NCBI RefSeq assembly: GCF_958431955.1
Contig: NZ_CAUASN010000004.1
Span: 46,572-110,571 of the forward strand
DNA length: 64,000 nt
Direction of reading: 5' to 3'
Source of the DNA: an uncultured Adlercreutzia sp.
Lineage (GTDB): Bacteria; Actinomycetota; Coriobacteriia; Coriobacteriales; Eggerthellaceae
A program made the translations under genes and the position numbers. Below are positions 9,400 through 18,204 of this stretch, piece by piece. The stretch's first letter is position 1. Each line of letters opens with the position of its first letter. The notes beneath the pieces are model-generated. The model searched no databases. It was given only the letters and a program-made list of their open reading frames with translations, and had not been told where the DNA came from.

Positions 9400-9503
9400 G
9401 CGTTCGTTCCTTTGTCGAAGTCATCGTGCGGCTTCAGGTCATCGGGTCGTCGGGCTCGGGCATCGCCGCGCGGGTGCGCCCGCCTGCCCGCCTCTCGCGT
9501 CGC

Positions 9504-9866
9504 CTAGATGATGGCGATGGAGTCGACCACCAGGGTGTAGGCGTCGCGCACGGCGGGCAGAAGCTCGGGCACCGCCGCCAGGTTCGCCGGCGCGCCGGCA
9601 TCGTCCAGGCGCAGGGCGTCGGACAGGGCGCAGGCGGCCTCGAACAGGGGGGTGAAACCCAAGTCGCGGCTCACGCCCTTCAGCGTGTGGGCGCCGCGGT
9701 AGGCCTCGGAGAAGTCGCCCGCCTCGAGGGCGGTCTCCAGCGTCTGCATGGAGGTGTCCTGCAAAAAGATCTTCGCGAACTTCTCGATGCGCTCATCGGT
9801 CATCAGGCGGCCGCGCACCGTTTCCAGGTCGCCCCCCATGGCGGCATAGGCAATTTCCAGTGACAT
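9504..9866 (-). CDS. Histidine phosphotransfer (Hpt) protein
   Basis: A 120-residue helical phosphotransfer protein. The site is His60 in AHTLKGVSRDLGF, matching the Hpt signature HxLKGxSxxLG. It lies between the hybrid kinase and the REC/HD-GYP/GGDEF protein on the same strand, with 12 bases to the latter and 104 to the former, and would carry phosphate from the kinase receiver domains to Asp56 of that output protein. A start at MSLEIAYAAM with an AAAGGAGC ribosome site upstream is convincing. Confidence 0.92.
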   Translation of the reverse strand: MSLEIAYAAMGGDLETVRGRLMTDERIEKFAKIFLQDTSMQTLETALEAGDFSEAYRGAHTLKGVSRDLGFTPLFEAACALSDALRLDDAGAPANLAAVPELLPAVRDAYTLVVDSIAII

Positions 9867-9878
9867 AGTCTCGCTCCT

Positions 9879-12008
9879 TTATCGGTCGGCGGGGGCCTCG
9901 TCGTCCCCCTCTTCGTCGGCATCGATGCCCGAGAGGGCCGTGCAGGCATCCTCCGACAGCAAGCCGCGCTCCTCTTCGGTCAGATCGTCGTAGAACACAT
10001 ACCCGCTGCGGCCGCCGCGCTTCTTCTGGTACAGCGCCACGTCGGCCCGGCGGAACAGCTCGTCGTAGTCGCGCACGCCATCATCGGTGGTGGCCACGCC
10101 CATGGACACCGACAGCGGGAAGCCCTCGAACTCGCCCTCGAGCGAGCCGTGGATGCGCTCGATGAGCGGGCGCGGGTCCACGGGGCATTCCATGCACACG
10201 AGGAACTCGTCACCGCCCACGCGGGCCACCACGTCGTGGCCGCGCACGCTGTCCTGCAGGCGCCCGGCGAAGTGCTGGAGCACCTTGTCGCCGAACTGAT
10301 GGCCCCAGGTGTCGTTGGCCTGCTTGAAGAAGTCCAGGTCGCACAGCAGAAGCACATGCTGGTCGGTATCGCGATCGCACTCATCGCCATCGCCCAGACG
10401 CTCGGTGATGACCTTGCGGGCGAACGCGCCGTTCACCACCTCGGTCAGCGGGTCGTGGTAGGCCTTGAACTGCAGGTCGCGCAGCTCGGCCTGGCGGTCG
10501 TCGATGTCGATGAACTTGCCGATGGAGCCCAGGTAGGCCGGCTCGGCGTCCTCCGACCACAGGGCGCGCACGAGCGCATGCAGCCAGCGGGTCTCGCCAT
10601 CCACAGTCACTTCCATTTCCATATCGATGACCGGATCCTCCGGCGTGGTGGCGCGCAGCAGGCGGTTGAGCTTCTCCAGGTTCTCGCGGCCGAACACGCT
10701 GCAGAACGCCTCGTCGTTGTACGGATCCATGACGATCTCGGGCAGACCGAGCTTGCGGTCGCCCCAGTCGGACAGCACGATCATGGGCGGCTCTTCGGTG
10801 AACTCGAACTGCACCTCGTTGCTCATGGAGGCGAAGAAGTGGTACTTCATGCGCTCGTAGTCCAGAAGCTCCAGGGTGCGGCTGGAGGCGGTGGCCGAGC
10901 CCTCGTCCACGTCGGCCCCGAGCGGGCGCAGGACGTCGGCGGAAATCTCGCGGCCCGTCACCCCGCGGTTCAGGCGATTCTCCAAGTCGTCGGCCACGGC
11001 GGTGAGGCACTCCAAGATGAGCGGGTTGAAGGCGCCGCACTCCCCCTCGCGGATCATGCGCAGGGCCTCTTCGTGGCTGAAGGGCGGCTTGTACACGCGC
11101 GGGCTCGTGAGGGCGTCGTACACGTCGGCCAAAGCAACCACCTGGGCGGATATGGGAATCTCCTCGCCGACCAGGCCGTCGGGGTAGCCCCGCCCGTCCC
11201 AGCGCTCGTGGTGCCAGCGGCAGATGTCGCGGGCCACGCGCACGAGCTTCTCGTCCTTGTACAGCTCCAGATCGTCCAGCATGTCGCTGCCCACCGCCGA
11301 GTGGGTCTTCATGATAGCGAACTCTTCGTCGGTGAAGCGGCCCGGCTTGTTGAGGATCTCCTCAGGGATGGCGATCTTGCCGATGTCGTGCAGGCTTGAG
11401 GCCATGGTGATGAGCGAGATGTCCTCGGCCGTCAGCGGGTACTGGTCGGTCATGGACATAAGCTGGGTGAGGATCATCTCGGTCATGGCCTGCACGTTCA
11501 GCACGTGCATGCCGCTCTCGCCGTTGCGGAACTCCACGATGTGCGACAGGATGTACACCATGAGGTTGTTCGACTTCTCGCGCTCGTAGATCTGATCGGC
11601 CACCATGCCCATGAGCGTGCGCTGCTTCTGGTACAGCATGAGGGTGTTCACCACGCGGCGGCGCACGATGTTCACATCGTAGGGGCGATTGATGAAGTCG
11701 GTCACGCCCAGCTCGTAGGCGCGTTCCACGTAGGCCGCGTCCGACTCGGCGGACACCATGATGACGGGGATGTCCTTGATCCAGCCGTTCTTGTTCATCA
11801 CCTCGAGCACATCGAAGCCGTCCATCTGCGGCATGACGTAGTCGAGCAGCACGAGCGAGATGCCCGTGCCCTCCTTCTGCAGCGTCGCCACCGCCTGCTT
11901 GCCGTCCTCGGCCTCCAGAATGCGGTAGGCGTCGCCGATCATGTCGGCCAGAAGCGCCCGATTCAGCATCGAGTCATCGACGATGAGGATCGTCTGCTTC
12001 TCATTCAA
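9879..12008 (-). CDS. Response regulator with HD-GYP and GGDEF output domains
   Basis: A 709-residue soluble regulator of cyclic di-GMP. It has an N-terminal receiver domain with Asp56 (LLDYVMPQMDG), an HD-GYP phosphodiesterase domain with SSLHDIGKIAIP near 205-215 and HHERWDGRGYPDG near 266-278 (all ligand residues intact), a PAS-like segment (VDGETRWLHALV), and a GGDEF cyclase domain with an intact VGGDEF near residue 600. Both making and breaking activities are therefore predicted in one protein. It is the first gene of the kinase/Hpt block and lies upstream of the pilus genes, whose ATPases and assembly are commonly controlled by c-di-GMP. Confidence 0.92.
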   Translation of the reverse strand: MNEKQTILIVDDSMLNRALLADMIGDAYRILEAEDGKQAVATLQKEGTGISLVLLDYVMPQMDGFDVLEVMNKNGWIKDIPVIMVSAESDAAYVERAYELGVTDFINRPYDVNIVRRRVVNTLMLYQKQRTLMGMVADQIYEREKSNNLMVYILSHIVEFRNGESGMHVLNVQAMTEMILTQLMSMTDQYPLTAEDISLITMASSLHDIGKIAIPEEILNKPGRFTDEEFAIMKTHSAVGSDMLDDLELYKDEKLVRVARDICRWHHERWDGRGYPDGLVGEEIPISAQVVALADVYDALTSPRVYKPPFSHEEALRMIREGECGAFNPLILECLTAVADDLENRLNRGVTGREISADVLRPLGADVDEGSATASSRTLELLDYERMKYHFFASMSNEVQFEFTEEPPMIVLSDWGDRKLGLPEIVMDPYNDEAFCSVFGRENLEKLNRLLRATTPEDPVIDMEMEVTVDGETRWLHALVRALWSEDAEPAYLGSIGKFIDIDDRQAELRDLQFKAYHDPLTEVVNGAFARKVITERLGDGDECDRDTDQHVLLLCDLDFFKQANDTWGHQFGDKVLQHFAGRLQDSVRGHDVVARVGGDEFLVCMECPVDPRPLIERIHGSLEGEFEGFPLSVSMGVATTDDGVRDYDELFRRADVALYQKKRGGRSGYVFYDDLTEEERGLLSEDACTALSGIDADEEGDDEAPADR

Positions 12009-12068
12009 GCTCGTAATGATGGCTCTCTCCTTCCATCGCGGGCTTTCCCCTGGAACTCCCCCGTGTCG

Positions 12069-13304
12069 TTAGTAGCGGCTGTCGAAGATGCGCTTGGTCT
12101 TCTTCTCGGAACGCGGCAGTTCGCCGAGCGGCACGCCCTTGGCCTCGGGCGTGCAGCCGAGCTTCGCCTTGAAGATGAGCGCGAGCTCCTCCTCGCAGCG
12201 GGCAAGCGCCTCGCCCTCGAGCGGCGTCTCGAACAGCACGGTGAGCACGTCGTGGCCGTCCACCGCCTCGATCATCACCTGGTACTCGGAGCTGGTGCCG
12301 TCAGTGGCCTTGATGACCTCCTCCACCTGAGCGGGGAACATGTTGCAGCCCTTCACCTTGAACATGTCGTCGGTGCGGCCCGTCAGCGTGGCAATGCGCG
12401 GATGGCGGCAGCCGCACGAGCAGGTGCCCGGGATGATGCGGGTGAGGTCGTGGGTGCGGTAGCGGATGAGCGGGGCGCCCTGCTTGCGCAGCGTGGTGAG
12501 CACCAGCTCGCCCTCCTCGCCGTCGGGCAGCACCTCGCCGGTTTCCGGGTCCACGATCTCGATGTAGACGAAGTCGTCCCAGATGTGCATGCCGTCGTGC
12601 GCATCGCAGGAGATGCCGATGCCCGGGCCGTACACCTCGGTGAGGCCGTAGATGTCGTAGATCTCGATGCCCAGCTCGTCCTGGATGCGGTTGCGCATCT
12701 TCTCGCCCCAGCGCTCGGACCCGATAACGCCCTTCTTCAGGTGAATTGCATCGCGCAGGCCGCGCTTGGTGATTTCCTCGGCCAGCAGCAGCGCGTAGGA
12801 GCTGGTGGCGCAGATGACCGTGGACTTCAGATCCTGCATCATCTTCAGCTGCTTTTCCGTGTTGCCCGGCCCCATGGGAATGGCCATGGCGCCCAGGCGC
12901 TCGGCGCCCAGCTGGAAGCCGATGCCGGCCGTCCACAGGCCGTAGCCCGGGGTGATCTGGATGCGGTCGAGGGGCGTGATGCCCGCCATCTCGTAGCAGC
13001 GCGCGAACTGGGTGGCCCAGTCGATGACGTCCTGCTGGGTGTAGGGGATGATGACCGGCGTGCCCGTGGTGCCCGAGCTGGAATGGATGCGCACCACTTC
13101 CTCGTCGGGCACGGCCTGCAGCCCGAGCGGGTACACCGCGCGCAGGTCGTCCTTCTCGGAGAAGGGCAGACGCTCGAAGTCGGCCTGGGTGCGCACGTCG
13201 GCCACGTCGATGCCTTCGAACTTCTTCGCGTAGAACGGCGAGCGTTCCTTGATGGTGGCCAGCTCGTGGGTAATGAGCGCCAACTGCTCTTCGGTCATCT
13301 CCAT
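12069..13304 (-). CDS. paaK: Phenylacetate-CoA ligase family protein
   Basis: An adenylate-forming ligase that converts phenylacetate or a related aryl acid to its CoA thioester. The 411-residue protein has the PaaK length, the AMP-binding P-loop SSSGTTGTPVIIPYT, the motif YGLTEVYGPG, the hinge region YRTHDLT and the C-terminal GRTDDMFKVKGCNMFP. ATG 13304 (MEMTEEQL) has AAGGAG upstream; the frame extends 39 codons further without family similarity. Aryl-acid activation fits with iorAB, which makes arylacetyl-CoA from aryl pyruvates. The true substrate cannot be read from sequence. Confidence 0.88.
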   Translation of the reverse strand: MEMTEEQLALITHELATIKERSPFYAKKFEGIDVADVRTQADFERLPFSEKDDLRAVYPLGLQAVPDEEVVRIHSSSGTTGTPVIIPYTQQDVIDWATQFARCYEMAGITPLDRIQITPGYGLWTAGIGFQLGAERLGAMAIPMGPGNTEKQLKMMQDLKSTVICATSSYALLLAEEITKRGLRDAIHLKKGVIGSERWGEKMRNRIQDELGIEIYDIYGLTEVYGPGIGISCDAHDGMHIWDDFVYIEIVDPETGEVLPDGEEGELVLTTLRKQGAPLIRYRTHDLTRIIPGTCSCGCRHPRIATLTGRTDDMFKVKGCNMFPAQVEEVIKATDGTSSEYQVMIEAVDGHDVLTVLFETPLEGEALARCEEELALIFKAKLGCTPEAKGVPLGELPRSEKKTKRIFDSRY

Positions 13305-13458
13305 GGGTGCGCGTCTCTCCTTAGGGCACAGTTTTTCGAGTGTGCTCCATTCTAACAAATTCGTAACAAGTCGCGCGCGTGATTCGCAACATTCCCGCAA
13401 GGGAAAAACGCAAGGTCGCAAGCGGAAAGCTGACCTTGACGGTTGGGGTTAAAGCAAA

Positions 13459-13484
13459 GCGACCCTCCCTGCCGGAAGGGTCGC
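13459..13484 (-). terminator. Terminator after the Dabb-like gene pair
   Basis: The hairpin GCGACCCT...AGGGTCGC is followed on the minus strand by TTTGCTTT. It lies in the 248-base gap between the start of paaK and the end of the Dabb-like gene; a second stem (GCCGACG/CGTCGGC) lies just before it near 13510. The rest of the gap probably carries the paaK promoter. Confidence 0.75.
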
Positions 13485-13552
13485 CGGAAAAGGAGCCTGT
13501 GCGCGCCGACGGGGAGGGGACGTCGGCACGGCAGGCTTTCCGCAAAAACGCC

Positions 13553-14218
13553 TTAGGCGAAGTTCGCGAGGAACGGGGTCTCCTGGGCCAGGTAGGGTGT
13601 GCACAGGTTGGTGTTCACCACCCACTCGCCGCAGGCCGGCTCGAAGAACTTGTCGATGTAGAGGAAGTGGAACGGCGTGGACATGTACTTGCCGAGGAAG
13701 GTCATGGGATCGTCGAAGTCGCACTCGTAGGCGTAGGCCCACTCGTCGGTACCGGAGCTTTCCACCACGGGAGCGAACTTGCAGTTGCGCAGGCCGGGCA
13801 CATGGGCAGTCATGTCGTTCATAACCGATTCCATCTTCTCCACCATGGCCGGGTCGGCCCCGTCGCGCAGGCTGAAGAACAGCACGCGGTGGCAGGCGGA
13901 CTCCTCCGTCTCCTGCAGGGTGAGCGTGCCCTCGCCGTAGGCGATGAACTCGCAGTTGGCGACCTTCCCGCCATCGTGCATGAGAGCGTCGAGCGCCTCC
14001 CAGGAGGCCTGCCCCTTCGCCTGCTCGTAGGCGGCCTGGTCGGCGAAGCCCACCTCGCAGACGAAGTCGCCGCCGGGCATCGGCGGTTCGAGCACCTTGT
14101 CGGCCAGGTAGACCGAGCTCACAGCCTCGGCGGCTTGGCGGGCTTCGGCGACGAACTGGTCCTTCGCGGCATCATCGACGCCCTCGGCGAAGGTGACGGC
14201 AAATAGCGCGCTAAACAT
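13553..14218 (-). CDS. Dabb-like (stress-responsive alpha/beta barrel) protein
   Basis: A 221-residue soluble protein. The C-terminal half (HRVLFFSLRDGADPAMVEK followed by a central helix, a VPGL turn and FLGKYMSTPFH) matches the ferredoxin-like Dabb fold, in which about 100 residues form dimeric barrels; the N-terminal half (MFSALFAVTFAEGVDDAAKD) looks like a second, diverged copy. Members act as small-molecule binding or aromatic-ring enzymes, but no catalytic site can be assigned. GGAGGT lies 9 bases before the start. The start overlaps the exported protein upstream by 8 bases, so the two probably work together. Confidence 0.7.
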   Translation of the reverse strand: MFSALFAVTFAEGVDDAAKDQFVAEARQAAEAVSSVYLADKVLEPPMPGGDFVCEVGFADQAAYEQAKGQASWEALDALMHDGGKVANCEFIAYGEGTLTLQETEESACHRVLFFSLRDGADPAMVEKMESVMNDMTAHVPGLRNCKFAPVVESSGTDEWAYAYECDFDDPMTFLGKYMSTPFHFLYIDKFFEPACGEWVVNTNLCTPYLAQETPFLANFA

Positions 14219-14759
14219 TGTTGAGCACCTCCATGTAGCTCTCGGGCGCCGAGTAGACGCGGTCGTTGGACACCAGGCGGTCGCGGATGTCGGTCCACCA
14301 CTGCACGTAGTCGGGGTTGTAACGCGTACCCGACGAGTAGGCCCATGCCTCCTGCACGATGTCGGCCATGGTCCACTCGATCTCGATGACGTTGGAATCG
14401 GTGTCGAGCCACATCGCCGGCGCCACGGTGGCGCGCTTGAACTTCCAGCCAGCGCCCTCGATGAGGGGCTTCATAGTGGCCATAAAGTCGTCGTAGACGG
14501 CCTTCCCCTCGCCGGGCTTGGTCACCAGCCGGTCGACGATGTAGATGACGTTCTCGTCCCCCGTCTCGGCCAGGTCGGCCGTCGGCGCGGGCTCGGGGTC
14601 GGCCGCCGGCTCCTCGGCGGGTTCCTCCGGCCCCTCTTGGGCGGCAGGCACATCGGCGGTCGCCGCGCAGCCGGCCAGCAGCCCCAGCGACGCAATGCCC
14701 GCGCAGGCCCCGGCCGCCATGAACGACCGGCGCGAGAGCGTGAGCTCACTTTGTCTCAT
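14211..14759 (-). CDS. Tat-exported lipoprotein with a monooxygenase-like barrel
   Basis: A 182-residue exported protein. The N-terminus LTLSRRSFMAAGACAGIASL carries a twin-arginine motif and leads into a lipobox-like LLAGC, so it is folded before export and probably lipid-anchored. A Glu/Pro/Ala linker follows, and a domain beginning VIYIVDRLVTKPGEGKAVYDDF resembles NIPSNAP/Dabb-type dimeric barrels. ATG 14759 is chosen over 14792 because AAAGGGGAA precedes it. It is co-transcribed with the cytoplasmic Dabb-like protein after it. Tat export hints at a cofactor, which is inference. Confidence 0.72.
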   Translation of the reverse strand: MRQSELTLSRRSFMAAGACAGIASLGLLAGCAATADVPAAQEGPEEPAEEPAADPEPAPTADLAETGDENVIYIVDRLVTKPGEGKAVYDDFMATMKPLIEGAGWKFKRATVAPAMWLDTDSNVIEIEWTMADIVQEAWAYSSGTRYNPDYVQWWTDIRDRLVSNDRVYSAPESYMEVLNNV

Positions 14760-14983
14760 GTCTTTCCCCTTTCTTGACAAAGAAACCTCCAACGGATAGG
14801 CTCGGCCTTGAGCATCTCCTCACGCAAAACCTTCTTCCACGAACATTTTGCCGAGACCCAAAGCCGAGCCCGCTGTCATCGTATCCAGCGGGGCGGGAGA
14901 TGTCTGTCTCACGAAAGAGGGCAATTAGACTGTTTTCCCTCGCCCAAAAGGTATGATTTGCCGATTCCAAGGGAGGGGAAGCC

Positions 14984-16180
14984 GTGCGCATCAACCTGAA
15001 GGCCCATGCCGTCAACGGACGGCAGGCGGCGCGTGTCGCCGCGTTGGACGCCATTATCTGGCTCTGGTTCCACCAAATCACGTACAACAGCGCCTTTACG
15101 ACCTCGTATCTGGCGGAGCGGGCGCTCGCGTTGCCCTCGTCGCTGATCAGCATCGCGCTCGCCATCGGCATCGTGCGGGCCCAGTGGGACCGCGTGCCCC
15201 GCGCCGTGCGTATCGGCACGGCCTTGGCCACCACCGGCGCGCTCGTGGGCATGACGGGCATGCCGCCCGGCGGCGAGGCCGGGGAAGTGCTGTACGCGTG
15301 CTCCACGATCGTCCTGGGCGTGGGGTGCACCCTCGGCGCCATCCTGCGCCTGGAGACCCTGGCGAAATGCGACGACTTCGCCACGCTCTCGGTGGCGCTC
15401 TCCGGCTCGCTTATGCTGTTCTACCTGTTCAGCCTCATACTCCTCTGGCTGCCGTCCGAGGTGTACACAGCCTGCGTCGTAGCCGCGCCCCTCGTGCTCG
15501 CCCTCGACGCCGACCGCGCGGCCGCCCCCTCCCAGCGCGTCGGCCCGCTGCCGCGCCGCATCCGCTACTCGCTCCCGCTTTCCATGCCCTGCCTCGTGGG
15601 GGCGGCGGCCGGCTTCGTCGTGGCGCTGGGCACGGTGTTCATGGCCACCGCGCCCAGCCAGGTGTTCACCCACCCCTCGCCGCTGTTTCTCATCGCCCAG
15701 CTGCTGTTCCTCCTGCTGTGCATCATCACCGTCTTCGGGCTCGATCTGCGCAAGGCCGAGTACTTCGCCGTGGCTAACTTGTGCTGGGGCCTGGGAACGG
15801 TGGCAGGCAACTTCCTGCACGAAGGCATCAGCGCGGCCCACAGCGGCCTTCTGAGCGACATTTCCTCGTTTATCTGCCTCATGACCATCGTGCTCTTCCT
15901 CGCCTTCTCGGGCGTGTGGACCTCGAGCCTCGGACGCACTGCCGCCTTAAGCAGCAAGGCGCCGCTCGAGGACATCGCCCGCGAGGCCGGGCTCACCCCG
16001 CGGGAAACGGAGGTGGCGTTGCTTCTGTTGGAGGGCCGCAGCCTGCGCATCGTGCAGGAGGAGCTGTTCATTTCCGAGGGCACGGCCCGCACCCACACCA
16101 AGCGCATCTACGCGAAGCTGGGCATCCACTCCAAGCAGGAGCTCATCGACTACTTCAAGGAGCACGCTGGTCACCCTTAG
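14984..16180 (+). CDS. LuxR-type regulator with membrane-embedded N-terminus
   Basis: A 398-residue protein with about ten hydrophobic helices and a C-terminal LuxR/FixJ HTH (LTPRETEVALLLLEGRSLRIVQ then ISEGTARTHTKRIYAKLGIH). This arrangement is typical of, and greatly expanded in, Eggerthellaceae, where such genes often sit beside Tat FAD reductases; the neighbour at 16249 is one. The start is GTG 14984 with GGGAGGGG 5 bases upstream. A TATGAT box at 14952-14957 is a plausible -10. The ligand is presumably sensed in or at the membrane; nothing identifies it. Confidence 0.88.
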   Translation: MRINLKAHAVNGRQAARVAALDAIIWLWFHQITYNSAFTTSYLAERALALPSSLISIALAIGIVRAQWDRVPRAVRIGTALATTGALVGMTGMPPGGEAGEVLYACSTIVLGVGCTLGAILRLETLAKCDDFATLSVALSGSLMLFYLFSLILLWLPSEVYTACVVAAPLVLALDADRAAAPSQRVGPLPRRIRYSLPLSMPCLVGAAAGFVVALGTVFMATAPSQVFTHPSPLFLIAQLLFLLLCIITVFGLDLRKAEYFAVANLCWGLGTVAGNFLHEGISAAHSGLLSDISSFICLMTIVLFLAFSGVWTSSLGRTAALSSKAPLEDIAREAGLTPRETEVALLLLEGRSLRIVQEELFISEGTARTHTKRIYAKLGIHSKQELIDYFKEHAGHP

Positions 16181-16191
16181 GGGGCAACGAC

Positions 16192-16217
16192 GACGGCCCC
16201 GCCAAAGCGGGGCCGTC
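16192..16217. terminator. Convergent hairpin between the LuxR gene and the FAD reductase
   Basis: An 11-base perfect stem (GACGGCCCCGC with GCGGGGCCGTC, loop CAAA) lies between two genes that end facing each other. Neither side has a strong T tract, so termination efficiency is uncertain. Confidence 0.6.
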
Positions 16218-16248
16218 AGGGAGGGAGGGTTAATTCAGCGCGCGGGGC

Positions 16249-17970
16249 TTAGGCGGTGGCGCCCATCGCGTGGTTCACGGCCACCCAGCTCATCACGCCG
16301 CCCGAGCCGAGGCTGATGCCGCCGTGCACGTAGGTGCCGCCGGAGACACCCGAGGAGCAGTTGCCCACGGCGTACAGGTGCTCGATGGGCTCGCCGGAGG
16401 TGCTCACGACCTGGGCGTTCTCGTTGATGGTCAGGCCGCCCGCCGTGCCGCAGGTGCCAGGCACGTAGATGGCTCCGTAGAAGGGGCCGGTGGCCAGCGG
16501 CGCGAGCACCGGGTTCGCCAGATCGGTGCGGCTGCCGCCCATGACGCCGGTGGTATTGATGTCGAGGTGCTTCTCGCCGCGATGGAACACCGGATCGGCA
16601 CCCTGGACGGCGTTCTCGTTGAACGCCGCGATCTCGGCCGCAAGGCCGGCCGCGTCGATGCCCAGCTTCTCGGCGAGTTCCTCCAGGGTGTCGGCCTTCA
16701 CGAAATGCGCGGGCACCTCGTTGGGATCGGTCGCCTCGCCGCCGTAGGTCTCGTCGAAGTAGCTGCCGTCACCGTCGCCCACGGCGCCCACGGTGTGGCC
16801 GGGCAGCGAGTAGGTAGCCCAACAGGCGGCGTCGCAGATGAAATAGGCGGGGATGTTCACGTGGCCCGGCTCGCCGGTGTCGTAGTAGGCGAACGCCTGG
16901 TTGAACAGGTCGTAGGGGCCGGCCTCGTTGCCGATGCGACGGCCCTTCTTATTCACGACCACCGCGCCGGGAAGGCCGCGGTACATGGCCCAGTCGGTGC
17001 CGGCGATCTCCTGGGCGATGGTGCCCTCGGCGATGAGCGTGGCCGGGTCGTCGCCCGTGGTGAGGATGGCCGGCGCGCCCCAGCAGCGATCCATGTAGGA
17101 CACGCTGGCGCCGATGGCCATGCCCATGAGCTGGCCGTCGCCGGTGTTGGTGGGCACGGCGTTGGTGGCCATGATCTTGAAGGGATGGTACTTCGCGCGC
17201 ATCTCGTCGTTGTGGTCGAAGCCGCCGGTGGCGACGACGACGGCACCGGCCTTGATGTTCTGGCCGCCGCACACCGCGCCGGCTACGCCGCCAGCCCCGT
17301 CGGGGATGAGCTCGGTGGCCTCGGTGTCCATGAGGATCTCCACGCCATAGCCCTCGAGCTTCGCCTTCATCTGCTCCCACATCTGGGCGGCCACGAGCGG
17401 GCCCTCTTCGTTGGCGGCGCCCAGGCTGCCGCGGCCCATGGGAATCCAGCCCTCCATGGGCTCATAGTAGTCACCGAACAGGGGCGACGCGTTGAACGTC
17501 CAGCCCATTTCCTCGGAAAGCCAGGTGAGGAAGTCGTTGCCGTTGTCGATGAACGAGCTGAGCACTGCCTGGTCAACACGCTGGTTCGAGGCGTTGGTGA
17601 AGTACTTCACCACCTCTTCCTTGGTGTCGGAGATGCCCGCAGCCTCGGCCGCGTAGGTCAGGGGCACCGCCAGGCCGCCGCCCGAGGTGGCCGCCGTGCC
17701 GCCCCACATGGTGCCCTTCTCCACGAGGCACACCGAGCCCGCGCCCTTGGCCGCCGCGACGAGGGCCGCAAAGGTGCCGGTACCGGAACCGAGCACGAGC
17801 ACGTCTACTTCCTTATCCCACGCCACATCGGCGCCGGTGTTGCTCAGGGACGCATCCTGCCCCGCCGCCGGGGCGCAACCGGCCAGAGCGGCCGCGCCAC
17901 CCAGGGCCAAGCTCGAAAACGCAGCGGTCTTCAGAAAGCCGCGGCGATCCATTCCCTTGTTCTCTCCCAT
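16249..17970 (-). CDS. Tat-exported FAD-binding reductase, fumarate/urocanate reductase type
   Basis: A 573-residue flavoprotein. The N-terminus has a Tat signal (MDRRGFLKTAAFSSLALGGA) with a lipobox-like LAGC. An FAD fold follows (VLVLGSGTGTFAALVAAAKG, then CLVEKG and a GGTAATSGGGLAVP segment), and the C-terminal FAD clamp reads LYAVGNCSSGVSGGTYVHGG. No heme-binding CxxCH domain is fused, so electrons must come from a separate quinol or cytochrome partner. The family reduces fumarate, urocanate, cinnamates and similar acceptors; the substrate is unknown. It converges with the LuxR-type gene, its likely regulator. Confidence 0.85.
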   Translation of the reverse strand: MGENKGMDRRGFLKTAAFSSLALGGAAALAGCAPAAGQDASLSNTGADVAWDKEVDVLVLGSGTGTFAALVAAAKGAGSVCLVEKGTMWGGTAATSGGGLAVPLTYAAEAAGISDTKEEVVKYFTNASNQRVDQAVLSSFIDNGNDFLTWLSEEMGWTFNASPLFGDYYEPMEGWIPMGRGSLGAANEEGPLVAAQMWEQMKAKLEGYGVEILMDTEATELIPDGAGGVAGAVCGGQNIKAGAVVVATGGFDHNDEMRAKYHPFKIMATNAVPTNTGDGQLMGMAIGASVSYMDRCWGAPAILTTGDDPATLIAEGTIAQEIAGTDWAMYRGLPGAVVVNKKGRRIGNEAGPYDLFNQAFAYYDTGEPGHVNIPAYFICDAACWATYSLPGHTVGAVGDGDGSYFDETYGGEATDPNEVPAHFVKADTLEELAEKLGIDAAGLAAEIAAFNENAVQGADPVFHRGEKHLDINTTGVMGGSRTDLANPVLAPLATGPFYGAIYVPGTCGTAGGLTINENAQVVSTSGEPIEHLYAVGNCSSGVSGGTYVHGGISLGSGGVMSWVAVNHAMGATA

Positions 17971-18204
17971 GAATTCCTCCTTATTTCAGCGGGCGGCCCC
18001 ATGCCGCCGCGCACAAGGAACATGCTAGGTGACAAGCATCGCGGCGTCTGTCCCACAAAGGCGACGATCTGGAGAAATAGGCTCATCCGAAAGGTATTAT
18101 TTTAGGGACGGAGCACCGCGAAGCCTCATCAAAAAGCGCGATGAGGGCAGCCAAGGGAGGAAGCCAGCCGACAGCAGCCGCGAAGACCGACATCCTGGAA
18201 GAGC
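17971..18204. other. Intergenic gap with a hairpin but no gene
   Basis: This 234-base gap lies upstream of the FAD reductase and downstream of iorB. It holds a stem CCTCATC/GATGAGG near 18124-18147 that could end iorB transcription, and an AT-rich stretch near 18090-18103. No convincing open frame is present. Confidence 0.5.

Noticed and set aside
7264..9507. Long plus-strand open frames opposite the kinase, FtsW-PBP and other genes
   Set aside because: These are antisense shadows of GC-rich coding sequence, rich in His, Arg and Val, with no domains or ribosome sites.
18090..18103. AAAGGTATTATTT motif resembling the one before the LuxR gene at 14946-14960
   Set aside because: At 18090 it points at no plus-strand gene, and a shared AT-rich 13-mer is weak evidence for a common promoter.
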